NCBI RefSeq assembly: GCF_009380155.1
Contig: NZ_WHUV01000003.1
Span: 620,001-684,000, forward strand
From: Pseudomonas piscis
GTDB taxonomy: Bacteria > Pseudomonadota > Gammaproteobacteria > Pseudomonadales > Pseudomonadaceae
DNA length: 64,000 nucleotides
Direction: 5' to 3'
The translations under genes and the position numbers were made by a program. Below, one piece after another: positions 8,202 through 16,778 of the stretch; position 1 is the stretch's first letter; each line of letters starts with the position of its first letter. Under the pieces are notes generated by a model that saw only the letters and a list, made by a program, of their open reading frames with translations, ran no database searches and was not told where the DNA came from.

Positions 8202-9017
8202 ATGTTCTATCTATTACTGGCACTTTTTGGCTGCATGACGGGCATCAGCGCCGTCCTGTTCGGCTTCGGCGGGGGCTTCGTGGTGGTGCCGCTGCTGTAC
8301 TGGATGCTGCTGTCCAGCCAGGGCGCGGACTCGGCGGCCGGGCAATCGGCGATGCATATTGCCGTGGCTACCTCCACCTGCGTGATGATCGTCAATGCCC
8401 TGGTTGCAAGCCGCCGGCACCAGCGCGCAGGCAATCTGGTCCGGCATTACCTGTGGCCGCTGGGCGGGTATATCGGCCTCGGGGCGACGTTCGGCGCGGC
8501 TGCGGCGATGTGGGTCGATGGCGAGGTGATCCGTTATGCCTTCATCGCCTACCTGGCTATCACCATCGCCGATTGCCTGTTGCGGCGTGGCTTTCTCGAT
8601 CCGGCCCAGGGTCAGCAAGCGCGCAACCTGGGGGGCATGCAAACCATGTTTGGCGGCATGGGAATCGGCGTGATCGCCACCTTTTTAGGGGTTGGCGGCA
8701 GCGTGATGACGGTTCCGCTGTTGCGTCGTTGCGGCTTGAGCATGACCCAGGCCACTTCCATGGCCAATCCCTTGAGCGTGCCGGTGGCCCTGGCGGGCAC
8801 CGCCACCTACATGCTGCTGGCGGGCTTGAGCCGCTTCGACCTGGGTCCCTGGTTCGTCGGTTATGTCGATCTGCTGGCGTTTTCGGTACTGACCCTGGGG
8901 TCGCTGCTGGGCATTCGCCTGGCCACGCCATGGATCGGCAGGATCCCGGACCGCGTGCACGCACGGGTGTACATCGGACTGCTGGTGCTGGTGCTGCTGA
9001 GCATGTGCCTGAAGTGA
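8202..9017 (+). CDS. TSUP (TauE/SafE) family membrane transporter
   Basis: A 271-residue inner-membrane protein with about eight hydrophobic helices in two related halves, each opening with a Gly-rich segment (LFGFGGGFVVVPLL near residue 21 and FLGVGGSVMTVPLL near 165). That paired GxGG-xxxVPLL signature is the hallmark of the TauE/SafE sulfite/anion exporter family. The transported anion cannot be read from sequence. Divergent from an AraC regulator. Confidence 0.9.
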   Translation: MFYLLLALFGCMTGISAVLFGFGGGFVVVPLLYWMLLSSQGADSAAGQSAMHIAVATSTCVMIVNALVASRRHQRAGNLVRHYLWPLGGYIGLGATFGAAAAMWVDGEVIRYAFIAYLAITIADCLLRRGFLDPAQGQQARNLGGMQTMFGGMGIGVIATFLGVGGSVMTVPLLRRCGLSMTQATSMANPLSVPVALAGTATYMLLAGLSRFDLGPWFVGYVDLLAFSVLTLGSLLGIRLATPWIGRIPDRVHARVYIGLLVLVLLSMCLK

Positions 9018-9136
9018 CGGGCACGTCACGCTCGATGGCTCGATTGTATTGGGGACGCGGTTCATAATCGCCTACCGTCTAACCTGGCCGGGCCCTTTCG
9101 CGGAAGGTTCCCGGTGACCAATACAAGGGAACCTCC

Positions 9137-10294
9137 ATGTTCAACGGACTGATACGCCGACTGTTCCTTGTCCTGTTGTTGTCGATCCTGGGATCGGCCG
9201 CGCAGGCTTCGTCTACCCGCCAAATCCTGGTCGGGACCTTGGGCAACATGCCGATCGTGATGGAGATCGACACCAGCGACCCACAGAAGGTCACGGGGCG
9301 TTATTTCTACCAGAAGTACCACCATGACCTGGCCCTGGAGGGCACGCTGAACGGACAGTCATTGCAGCTGCGCGAAGGTCGCGAAGACTATGCCAAGGAT
9401 TCGCCGCCCCAGGCCGCTTTCCAATTGCAGGGCACCGCCGACGGCTGGCAGGGCCAGTGGCGGGGAGCCAAGGGCAAGACCCTGGAAGTCCGCTTGGCAC
9501 CGGCCAGCGCCGACGCGCCCAAGCCGGACGCGTTGCCCTACCTCGTGCAGTTGTACCGGGAAGACTTGTACGCGTACCTGCGCCTGCAGGGCCTGACGCT
9601 CAAGCAAGGCAAGCAGCAGGAGTTCATGGGCTACACCCTGCAATGGTGGAGCGAACCATCGTCGAAACTGGCGATGTTCAAGGTGGTTGCCGGTTATCCG
9701 CAGGAGCGCCAGGAGCGGCTCAACCAGTTGCTGATGGAGCGCCTGTGGAGCGAGGTGACGGCTTACCACGAGTGCTTGCTGGCGGCCGGCCAGGGTGGTG
9801 AGTTCATGCAGACCGTCAAGCCGCGGTTCTTCAACTCGGCCGTGCTCAGCGCCAGCATCGCCACCAGCTACACCTGTGGCGGCGCTCATCCGGATTTTGG
9901 CGACTCGCCCTTGAACATCGATGTGGGCAGTGGCCGTGACCTGGCCCTGACGGATGTGTTGTGGCTCGGTAAAGGCCAGCCGCCCAAGCCATCCCAATAC
10001 AGCGCCCTGTACGACTACAACACCCAGCAGCTGGGGCCTTGGCTGGTCAAGCAGTTCACCGCCCTGCACCCGCGGGAAATGCGCGAGCCGGCCACCGAGG
10101 GTGATGGCTGCAACTACAGCGATGCCAGCGTATGGGGCGACAACAGTTGGTACTTCACCCCCAAGGGGCTGTTCATCAGCGCCTATTTCCCCCGGGCGGA
10201 ACGGGCCTGCGATGGACCGGAATGGGCCGTGCTGCCCTACTCGGTGGTCAGCAAGCACCCCGGCGCCGTGGCCCTGGACCTGCCCAAGCGCTGA
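9137..10294 (+). CDS. secreted/periplasmic DUF4163-DUF3298-type protein
   Basis: A 385-residue exported protein. Residues 1-24 form a signal peptide (basic start, Leu-rich core, cleavage near AQA-SS). The C-terminal half holds the segments TSYTCGGAHPDFG and SWYFTPKGLFISAYFP, which resemble the DUF4163/DUF3298 pair found in RsiV-like and PdaC-like proteins. The N-terminal part (about 30-120) is a beta-rich domain I do not recognise. The start follows AAGGGAACCTCC. A terminator-like hairpin lies about 90 bp downstream, inside the end of the convergent gene. Function unknown; an envelope role is likely. Confidence 0.72.
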   Translation: MFNGLIRRLFLVLLLSILGSAAQASSTRQILVGTLGNMPIVMEIDTSDPQKVTGRYFYQKYHHDLALEGTLNGQSLQLREGREDYAKDSPPQAAFQLQGTADGWQGQWRGAKGKTLEVRLAPASADAPKPDALPYLVQLYREDLYAYLRLQGLTLKQGKQQEFMGYTLQWWSEPSSKLAMFKVVAGYPQERQERLNQLLMERLWSEVTAYHECLLAAGQGGEFMQTVKPRFFNSAVLSASIATSYTCGGAHPDFGDSPLNIDVGSGRDLALTDVLWLGKGQPPKPSQYSALYDYNTQQLGPWLVKQFTALHPREMREPATEGDGCNYSDASVWGDNSWYFTPKGLFISAYFPRAERACDGPEWAVLPYSVVSKHPGAVALDLPKR

Positions 10295-10312
10295 TGGCCG
10301 CTGGCTGGCCGG

Positions 10313-11293
10313 TCACTGGGTCTCCAGCCCCGGAGCCTCGCGGATCACCAAGTGGTCCAGGTTCTCGATATCGGCGCTGAAAACCCCGAAGCTCGCTTCG
10401 GGGTTTTTCTTGCTCGGTACCTGCTTGAAGGTGGGCGTCACACCATAGAAGAAGCAATACAGCTCACGCTGGCTGTCGATGGCGAGCTTGATCTCCTCGA
10501 GGAAGGCCTTGCGCTTGCGGTAGTTGTCCACCAGCTTCTTGCTCAGGTAGACGTTGACCGAATAGGGCTTCTTGCTGGTCTGGCCGTCTTCCTTGAACCA
10601 GACCTTCTGGGCGAAATCGATGCGAAAGCTCTGGGTGTAGTCCCTGATCTGCTTGATCTTGCCCCAGTAGATCAAGCCCTTGTTGTCTTGCAGGTACTCG
10701 ATCTTCTTGAAGAACGCGGCATAGGACGCGGTGTGTTCGCCGATCTTCAACGGCATGCGCTTGAGCAGGTCCTTGTCGTCGATGTTCGACACGAAGCACT
10801 CCACCGGATGGGCGAAGACGCTGGTCTTGTCCGGAACGTTGTCATGCTCGGCGTGGGGCTGGGCGGTCTTGCCGGAAGCGGTTGGCGGGGCGGCCACTGA
10901 AGGGGCCGCCGCGATGGCCGAGGTGGCAGGTTTGCGAAGGTACTCGCGCCGCACCAGCAGCAGTTCCGAGGGGAAGTGTTCCTCGCGGTCCTGGGCGCTT
11001 GCCGCGCCTTCCCCATCGGCGGCCGTCTTGCCGGCGCCGTAGGGACAACCTGCTATATGGCGGGTGCCGGGCAGGTTCTTGAAGTGCGGGGTACGGATGT
11101 AGTTGAGGTTCTTGGCGTTGAAGGTGCCCAGCTGGTTGCCGGATTCGAACGCCAGGCGGCATTCGTCGTTGGGGCACTGGAAGCTTTCCCTTGCTGAATC
11201 GAAGTCCATGGTTTCGTCGAAATTCAGGTCCCGCACGTCATAGATCGACAGCTTGTCGTCGAGGCCGATGCAGTAGGCGGTGGCGAATTTCAT
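10313..11293 (-). CDS. hypothetical protein with N-terminal Cys/His (zinc-like) cluster
   Basis: A 326-residue protein I cannot place in a named family. The N-terminal 90 residues contain a potential zinc site, C40-x4-C45 followed by H70, H79 and C83 (FQCPNDECRLAF, TPHFKNLPGTRHIAGCPYG), reminiscent of the N-terminal domain of CoiA-like proteins. Residues about 118-165 are Ala/Pro-rich and look like a linker; the C-terminal 170 residues are Lys/Phe/Tyr-rich, mixed alpha/beta. The open frame continues 28 codons upstream, but ATG 11293 begins the conserved-looking sequence. The last 30 codons run through a terminator hairpin that serves the convergent gene. Function unknown. Confidence 0.65.
   Translation of the reverse strand: MKFATAYCIGLDDKLSIYDVRDLNFDETMDFDSARESFQCPNDECRLAFESGNQLGTFNAKNLNYIRTPHFKNLPGTRHIAGCPYGAGKTAADGEGAASAQDREEHFPSELLLVRREYLRKPATSAIAAAPSVAAPPTASGKTAQPHAEHDNVPDKTSVFAHPVECFVSNIDDKDLLKRMPLKIGEHTASYAAFFKKIEYLQDNKGLIYWGKIKQIRDYTQSFRIDFAQKVWFKEDGQTSKKPYSVNVYLSKKLVDNYRKRKAFLEEIKLAIDSQRELYCFFYGVTPTFKQVPSKKNPEASFGVFSADIENLDHLVIREAPGLETQ
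10379..10408. terminator. bidirectional terminator hairpin inside a coding end
   Basis: AAAACCCCGAAGC-TC-GCTTCGGGGTTTTT forms a near-perfect 13-bp stem followed by T residues on the plus strand. It would stop transcription of the plus-strand exported-protein gene ending at 10294, yet it lies within the last 32 codons of the minus-strand gene. Confidence 0.7.
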
Positions 11294-11388
11294 GGAGCCT
11301 GGGTCCTTGGACGGGAAAGGGGACTTTATAGCGGTAGTGACAAGGACCTGCACCTGTTCTTTGCGTACCTCTGGCAAACCAGCGGTGG

Positions 11389-12192
11389 CTAAAGGGAAGG
11401 GTGCAGCCCGCCATCCATGTCGATGACCGCGCCGGTCACGTAGCTGGCCCGGGGGCTGGCCAGGAACAGCGCGACATCGGCGATTTCCTCAGGCTGCGCC
11501 AGCCGGCCGATGGGCAGCGCGGCCTCCTTGGCCTTGAGCACCGCCTGGACGCTCGACTGGCCATGCTCGGCCTCGAAGGCCAGGGTCTGCTCGGTGCGGC
11601 TGGTCAGGGTCAGGCCGGGGTTGATGGCGTTGATGCGTATGCCGCTGGCGGCGTGGGCGTTGGCCAGGCCGGCATTGAGGAACAGCAGTGCGGCGTTGGC
11701 CAGGCCGCCGGCCAGGTGGTTGGCCATCACGTGGCGACCGCCGATGCCGATGATATTGACGATGGCCTTGTCCTCTTGCGCGCCGGCGGCGCGTTGGCGG
11801 GCGAAGGAGCGCAGGGCCTGGTGCTGCATGTTCAGGTAGGGCGTGAACTTGGCGTGCAGGGCTTCGTGGAAATTGGCAGGCTCCAGGGTCTGGAGCGGGT
11901 ATTTTTTGGCCGCCCCCGCGCAGTTGACCAGGATATCCAGCGCACCGAACTGCTCTTCAAGGCTCGCCATGGCCTGCTCGCAACCAGCGCTGGATGCCAA
12001 GTCCCGGGCATGCGCGAGCAGCGGCCAGCCACGCTGGGCGAATTCGGCCCGGGCCGCCTCGAGGTTGGCCGGATCGCGGGAAACGATCGCCACCTGGGCA
12101 CCCTCCGCGGCGAAAGCCTTGGCGCAGGCCAGCCCTATGCCCTTGCTGCCGCCAGTGATGATCACGCGCTTGCCATGCAGATGCAGGTCCAT
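11389..12192 (-). CDS. short-chain dehydrogenase/reductase
   Basis: A 267-residue NAD(P)-dependent oxidoreductase of the classical SDR family. The cofactor motif TGGSKGIG lies at 14-21, NCAGAAKK follows near 89, and the C-terminal part has the standard ALFLASPRASYVTGAVIDMDGG. The usual Tyr-x3-Lys catalytic pair is not seen in its normal form: the region after IIGIGG reads RHVMANHLAGGLANAAL, so the Tyr is replaced by His/Met context and catalysis may be altered. Its ATG lies three bases after the stop of the LysR gene, with GGAG overlapping that stop, so the two are co-transcribed. Confidence 0.88.
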   Translation of the reverse strand: MDLHLHGKRVIITGGSKGIGLACAKAFAAEGAQVAIVSRDPANLEAARAEFAQRGWPLLAHARDLASSAGCEQAMASLEEQFGALDILVNCAGAAKKYPLQTLEPANFHEALHAKFTPYLNMQHQALRSFARQRAAGAQEDKAIVNIIGIGGRHVMANHLAGGLANAALLFLNAGLANAHAASGIRINAINPGLTLTSRTEQTLAFEAEHGQSSVQAVLKAKEAALPIGRLAQPEEIADVALFLASPRASYVTGAVIDMDGGLHPSL

Positions 12193-12195
12193 CGC

Positions 12196-13107
12196 TCACT
12201 CCGTTGGTTGTTTGCCGTGTGCCAGCTGGTTCAGGTATTCGTCGACTTCGTTGGCCAGCCAGTTGGAAAACACCCGTTGCTTGACCTCCGAGCGTTCCCG
12301 GTTGGGCAGCACCAGCCAGTAGGGATAAGGGTAGGGGGCGGTGATCGGGGACAACTGCACCAGTTCTCCACGCTTGATCGCATCGTCCACCAGGCTGCGG
12401 CGTTCCAGGGCGATGCCCTGGCCCAGGCGCACGGCTTGCAGCACCAGGTTGGAGTCGTTGCTGCACAGGCCGATGCGCGGCACGTCGAGGTCCAGCCCGG
12501 CGGCCTGGCACCAGGGCTGCCAGGACTCCATGTTGAAGATGATGTTGCTGCTGATGATTTCCTCTGGGGTCTGTGGCAGCACGCCGCCGTTGAAGTGCGG
12601 AGCGGCGACCACCAGCGTCTCGTCATGAAACAGCAGGTGCTGCTCCAGCCCGTCCCAGTCACCCTTGCCCATGCGAATGCCGACATCGACCGATTCCCGG
12701 GTCAGGTTCGACACCGCCAGGCTCGCCTGCAGGCGGATGCTGATGTGCGGCTGCGATTGCTGGAAGCGCGGCAAGCGCGGCAACAGCCAGCTGAAACCGA
12801 ACGAAGGGAGGACGGCCACCACCAGCTCCGTGGATTTGGGCTGGGTCTTGATCAGCCGCGTGGCTTCGGCGATTCCACTCAGTGATTCGCGGATCTGCAG
12901 GGCATACAGCCGGCCATCCTCGCTGACCCGCAAGCCACGTCCCTCACGCACGAACAAGGTGACGCCTATCATCTCCTCCAGCACCTTGATCTGCTGGCTG
13001 ATGGCCGAATGGGTGACATGCAGTTCCTTGGCGGCGGCGGTGACGCTACCGAGCCTGGCAACCGCCTCGAAGCTTCGCAGGCAGGTGATCGGGGGAATGC
13101 TCGACAT
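12196..13107 (-). CDS. LysR family transcriptional regulator
   Basis: A 303-residue LysR regulator of the GcvA-like type. Helix-turn-helix at about 14-50 (VARLGSVTAAAKELHVTHSA then ISQQIKVLEEMIGVTLFVRE) and an effector domain from about 90. It heads a two-gene operon with the SDR gene and is divergent from a DUF2917 gene followed by two glutathione transferase genes. It may therefore regulate both directions through the TTAC-N8-GTAA box in the gap. The large biosynthetic cluster begins 1.8 kb away, but control of it is only a guess. Confidence 0.9.
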   Translation of the reverse strand: MSSIPPITCLRSFEAVARLGSVTAAAKELHVTHSAISQQIKVLEEMIGVTLFVREGRGLRVSEDGRLYALQIRESLSGIAEATRLIKTQPKSTELVVAVLPSFGFSWLLPRLPRFQQSQPHISIRLQASLAVSNLTRESVDVGIRMGKGDWDGLEQHLLFHDETLVVAAPHFNGGVLPQTPEEIISSNIIFNMESWQPWCQAAGLDLDVPRIGLCSNDSNLVLQAVRLGQGIALERRSLVDDAIKRGELVQLSPITAPYPYPYWLVLPNRERSEVKQRVFSNWLANEVDEYLNQLAHGKQPTE

Positions 13108-13118
13108 GTAATTTATTC

Positions 13119-13134
13119 TTACGCGTTATGGTAA
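13119..13134. promoter_or_regulatory. candidate LysR-type box
   Basis: TTAC-GCGTTATG-GTAA is an inverted repeat in the 107-bp AT-rich gap between the LysR gene and the divergent DUF2917 gene. Position and T-N11-A-like symmetry fit a LysR site. Binding is inferred. Confidence 0.45.
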
Positions 13135-13214
13135 AAAATATCGATATATAACTGTGGAGGTTGTCACTAGTGTAAGGGTTAGTAAAGTCTTCGACCGGCA
13201 AGAGGATGGATGCC

Positions 13215-13562
13215 ATGGACTCAGCACACAGGGAGCGGCAAATGATCACGGGCAGCCCCGATGGCGCTGAGCACCAGGGCCTGCAAGTTTCATTGGCCAG
13301 GGCGCAACTGCTCTCGGTACGTTTTGCCCACGACATCTACACCCGGGCGGTCAGTGGCAAGCACTGGATCAGCACCGACGGCGTCGACTTCTCGATCGGC
13401 CCCGGTGAACGGGTGAAATTGTCCGCCGGGCTGGCCCTGATCGACGGTGAAGGAGTCCTGCAACTGGCGCCAGCCGAGCAGTGTTCCCCGCAGCCGCGCT
13501 CCTGGCGCCTGGCCCAGTTGTTCAAGCGTCGCACGGCGGCGCTGGAAATCGATATCAACTAA
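13215..13562 (+). CDS. DUF2917 family protein
   Basis: A small protein of about 115 residues with a DUF2917-type core: a Gly/Leu-rich beta domain around KHWISTDGVDFSIGPGERVKL that recalls cupin-like folds. DUF2917 genes often lie beside LysR regulators, as here. I start at ATG 13215 because AGAGG is then about nine bases upstream; the in-frame ATG at 13206 overlaps that sequence. The next gene (a glutathione transferase) starts 12 bases after the stop, so they form an operon. Function unknown. Confidence 0.72.
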   Translation: MDSAHRERQMITGSPDGAEHQGLQVSLARAQLLSVRFAHDIYTRAVSGKHWISTDGVDFSIGPGERVKLSAGLALIDGEGVLQLAPAEQCSPQPRSWRLAQLFKRRTAALEIDIN

Positions 13563-13574
13563 GGAGAGTGATGG

Positions 13575-14183
13575 ATGAAACTCATTGGCATGCTGGATTC
13601 ACCCTATGTTCGCCGGGTGGCCATTTCCCTGGACCTGCTGGGGATCAAGTTCGAACATGAACCGCTGTCGGTGTTCAGCACCTTCGAGGCGTTTTCCCGG
13701 ATCAACCCGGTGGTCAAGGCGCCGACCCTGGTGCTCGACGACGGTTCCGTACTGCTGGATTCGACACTGATCATCGATTATTTCGAGACCCTGAGCGCTC
13801 CCGCCAGCAAGTTGCTGCCAGCGCAACCCCAAGCGCTGGCCCAGGCCCTGCGTACCCTGGGGCTGGCCTTGGCGGCCTGCGAGAAAACCGTGCAGATCGT
13901 CTATGAACACAATCTTCGCCCGGCGGAAAAACTCCACCAGCCCTGGGTCGAACGGGTGACCCGGCAATTGCTGGCGGCCTGTGGCGAACTGGACAAGCAA
14001 CTGGCGGCCCATCCGGTATCAGGCGAACGGCCGGACCAGGCCGCCGTCACCAGTGCCGTGGCCTGGTCGTTCATGCAGCTGATGCTGCCCGACGTGGTCA
14101 AGGCCGATGACTTCCCGGCGCTCAAGGCCCATGCCGCGCGCCTGGAACAGACCGAGCTGTTCAAGCGCTATCCGATCGCCTGA
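13575..14183 (+). CDS. glutathione S-transferase family protein
   Basis: A 202-residue glutathione transferase. The thioredoxin-like N-domain starts MKLIGMLDSPYVRRVAISL, with the cis-Pro and glutathione-binding region KAPTLVLDDGSVLLDS at about 48-63; the helical C-domain follows. The start has AAGGAGAGTG upstream. It most resembles the YibF-like group of single-subunit transferases. Co-transcribed with DUF2917 and probably with the second transferase gene 78 bp downstream. Substrate unknown. Confidence 0.9.
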   Translation: MKLIGMLDSPYVRRVAISLDLLGIKFEHEPLSVFSTFEAFSRINPVVKAPTLVLDDGSVLLDSTLIIDYFETLSAPASKLLPAQPQALAQALRTLGLALAACEKTVQIVYEHNLRPAEKLHQPWVERVTRQLLAACGELDKQLAAHPVSGERPDQAAVTSAVAWSFMQLMLPDVVKADDFPALKAHAARLEQTELFKRYPIA

Positions 14184-14261
14184 CCCCTGGGCGCGGTCCG
14201 GGCCTGGCCCGACCGCGCCGACTCCCCTCCCGCCAGCGCCTGGCTGTTGCGAGCCATTGCC

Positions 14262-14918
14262 ATGTACTCACTCTATTTCGCGCCGACGGCCAACGGGCAC
14301 AAGATCCTGATCATGCTCGAGGCGCTCGGCGTGCCTTACCGGATCCATCGAATCGACCTGGCGCTGGGTGAACAGCACCACGGGGAGTTCGCCCGCTTGA
14401 CCCCCCACCGCAAGATTCCATTGCTGGTCGATCACCAGCAGCAGCTGACCCTGCCGGAGTCCGGCGCCATCTTGCAGTACCTGGCAGAAACCCATGGCCG
14501 CTTCCTGCCGGCCAACGGGGTCCCGCGCTACGAGGTGCTGCACTGGCTGGCCTGGCAGGTCAGCAGCCTCGGGCCGATGGCCGGGCAGCAATATCACTTC
14601 ATCCACCAGGAGGCCGAAGGCAACCAGTACGCGCGGGCGCGCTACCGGGAGCAGACCGTGCATCTGTTCCAGACCGTGGAAAAGACCCTGGCCGGGCGCG
14701 ATTTCATTGCCCACGACTACTCGATCGCCGACATGGCCATCTATCCCTGGCTGCGCATCCACGGCCAGTTGCAGGTGGATATCCAGGCGCTGCCCAACCT
14801 GGCCGGCTACCTGCAACGCATGGCCACCCGCACCGAGGTGCGGGCGGCCTATGCCAAGGGGGCGGCGCCGGTAGCGCCACCCCCGGCGCAACTTCAGGCG
14901 GGTGTGGCGGCAGGCTGA
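14262..14918 (+). CDS. glutathione S-transferase family protein
   Basis: A 218-residue transferase of the GstA/YfcG-like type: LYFAPTANGHKILIMLEALG at the start, HRKIPLLVDHQQQLTLPESG at about 50-70, and the C-domain sequence FIAHDYSIADMAIYPWLR that contains the conserved Asp of the N-capping box. An open TTG frame continues five codons upstream, but the domain begins at ATG 14262. The last 25 bp overlap the end of the convergent flavin reductase gene. The C-terminal tail is Ala/Pro-rich. Only its position hints at a link with the neighbouring metabolite cluster. Confidence 0.9.
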   Translation: MYSLYFAPTANGHKILIMLEALGVPYRIHRIDLALGEQHHGEFARLTPHRKIPLLVDHQQQLTLPESGAILQYLAETHGRFLPANGVPRYEVLHWLAWQVSSLGPMAGQQYHFIHQEAEGNQYARARYREQTVHLFQTVEKTLAGRDFIAHDYSIADMAIYPWLRIHGQLQVDIQALPNLAGYLQRMATRTEVRAAYAKGAAPVAPPPAQLQAGVAAG

Positions 14919-15394
14919 GCGGTGGCGTAGCGCCCGCCGTGGAAGATCAGCGGGTCGCCCTGGGCATGGCTGAAGTGCAGTACCTCGCCGAGGAAGATCC
15001 AATGGTCGCCGCCGTCCAGCTGGCGATGCTTCAGGCATTCGAACTGGGCGATGGCCCCATGGATCAGCGGCATGTTGTGCTTGCCCAGGGCAAAACCGAC
15101 GCTGTGGAACTTGTCGGGCAGCGGCTTGGCGAAGCGATCGCTGACCTCCCTCTGGCCCTCTGCGAGCACATTGATCGCGAAGCCATCGGCGGCCTCGAAG
15201 GCCTGTGCGCTCCAGGACTCCTTGCGCAGGCTCCACAGCACCAGCGCCGGCTCCAGGGAGACGGAGTTGAAGCTGTTGACCGTGAGGCCGGTGGGCTGGC
15301 CCTGGGGATCCAGGGTGGTGACGACGCAGATGCCCGTGGCGAACTGTCCATAGGCGTTGCGCAGGGCACGCTTGTCCGTAGCAATGCTGTTCAT
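14894..15394 (-). CDS. flavin reductase (HpaC family), probable halogenase partner
   Basis: NAD(P)H:flavin oxidoreductase of 166 residues. The family signature is clear: YGQFATGICVVTTLD near the start, LTVNSFNSVSLEPALVLWSL at 38-57, FAINVLAEGQ at 72-81, and the C-terminal FLGEVLHFSHAQGDPLIFHG. Such enzymes deliver free FADH2 to two-component flavin halogenases and monooxygenases. It is the last gene of the minus-strand cluster, 13 bp behind the aminotransferase gene, and two genes after a halogenase, so supplying reduced FAD to that enzyme is the best guess. Confidence 0.9.
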   Translation of the reverse strand: MNSIATDKRALRNAYGQFATGICVVTTLDPQGQPTGLTVNSFNSVSLEPALVLWSLRKESWSAQAFEAADGFAINVLAEGQREVSDRFAKPLPDKFHSVGFALGKHNMPLIHGAIAQFECLKHRQLDGGDHWIFLGEVLHFSHAQGDPLIFHGGRYATAQPAATPA

Positions 15395-15407
15395 CGCGGC
15401 TTCCTTC

Positions 15408-16703
15408 TCAGACGAATGATGAAACGCTCTTGATGGCCTCCAGGCACTGGCCCAGGATCGACAAACCGTCGGCCAGGGCCTGGGTGTCGATGGTCAATGG
15501 CATCAGGAAGCGAATGACGTTGTTGCGTGGACCACAGGCCAGCAACAGCAGACCCCGCTGCTGCGCCAGCCTGACCAGCAGCCGGGTCAGGTCGGTGGCG
15601 GGCATGCTTTGCCGGGCATCGTCGAACAGTTCCAGGGCGACCATGGCCCCGAGCCCGCGGATCCGGCAATTGACGCCCAGGCCGCTGGTGATTTCCTCCA
15701 GCGCTCGGGTCAAGGTCTTGCCCAGGGTGACCGCCTGCTCCAGCAAGCGCTCCTGCTCGATCACCTCCAGCACCGCCAGGGCGGCGGCGCAGGCCAGGGG
15801 GTTGCCGGCATAGGTGCCACCCAGGCCCCCCGGACCGATGCTGTCCATCAGCTCGGCGCGGCCGACCACGCCCGACAGCGGCAGGCCGCCGGCCACCGAC
15901 TTGCCGAACACGATCAGGTCGGCATCGACGCCCATCTGTTCCATGGCGAAGAAAGTCCCGGTGCGCCCTGCGCCGCATTGCACCTCGTCGGCGATCAGCA
16001 GGATGCCGTGTTTGTCGCACAGAGCCCGCAAGGCCGCCATGAAGGCTGGCGGGGCCACATGGAAACCGCCTTCGCCCTGTACCGGCTCGATGACGATCGC
16101 GGCGATATCGGTGGGCGCCGCATCGCAGTAGAAGATCCGTTCCAGGCTGGCCAGCGCCTGTTGGGTGTCGACTTCGACGCCATCGGGAAACAAGGCGCGA
16201 TAGACGTGGCCCGGCATCAAGCCCATGGCCGTGCTGTATGGCGCAACCTTGGCGGTCATGGCCATGGTCAGGAACGTACGGCCATGGAAGGCCCCGGTGA
16301 AGGCGATGACTCCGGTGCGCCCGGTGGCGGCCCGCGCCACCTTGATGGCGCTTTCCACGGCTTCCGCGCCGGTGGTCAGCAACAGGCTGCGCTTGTCGAA
16401 CGCACCGGGCATGTGGCGATTGATGCGTTCGCAGACGCTGATGTAGTCCTCATAGGGCGTGACCGCGAAACAGGTGTGGGCGAACAGCCCGAGCTGGGCC
16501 TGGACTGCCTCGACCACCCGTGGATGCAGGTGTCCGGTGTTGAGGGCGGCGATGCCGCCGGCGAAATCGATGTAGTGCTTGCCGTTGGCATCGGTGAGCT
16601 GGGCGTTGCGCGCGCTTTTCACGTAGACCGGGTGGAGTTGGTTGATTCCACGAGCCACGGCGCACTGGCGCCGGGCGTCCAAGGACGGGAACTCACTCTG
16701 CAT
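15408..16703 (-). CDS. class III PLP-dependent aminotransferase (GabT-like)
   Basis: A 431-residue omega-aminotransferase. Key features are IDFAGGIAALNTGHLHPRVV, the phosphate-binding GAEAVESAIKVAR, the AFHGRT motif, IVIEPVQGEGG, the cofactor Asp in LLIADEVQCGAGRTG, and the Schiff-base Lys in VFGKSVAGGLPLSG. It resembles 4-aminobutyrate aminotransferase, but within this cluster it more likely transaminates a ketone or aldehyde pathway intermediate. Start at ATG 16703 behind GGAG at seven bases; the frame runs further upstream without support. Lies between the halogenase and flavin reductase genes. Confidence 0.88.
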   Translation of the reverse strand: MQSEFPSLDARRQCAVARGINQLHPVYVKSARNAQLTDANGKHYIDFAGGIAALNTGHLHPRVVEAVQAQLGLFAHTCFAVTPYEDYISVCERINRHMPGAFDKRSLLLTTGAEAVESAIKVARAATGRTGVIAFTGAFHGRTFLTMAMTAKVAPYSTAMGLMPGHVYRALFPDGVEVDTQQALASLERIFYCDAAPTDIAAIVIEPVQGEGGFHVAPPAFMAALRALCDKHGILLIADEVQCGAGRTGTFFAMEQMGVDADLIVFGKSVAGGLPLSGVVGRAELMDSIGPGGLGGTYAGNPLACAAALAVLEVIEQERLLEQAVTLGKTLTRALEEITSGLGVNCRIRGLGAMVALELFDDARQSMPATDLTRLLVRLAQQRGLLLLACGPRNNVIRFLMPLTIDTQALADGLSILGQCLEAIKSVSSFV

Positions 16704-16778
16704 GGGTGTTCTCCGGTGGTTGGGCCAAGCCGCCCCGGCACAGGCTGGATGCATGTGCCGGGTGGCTCCAGGGATGGA

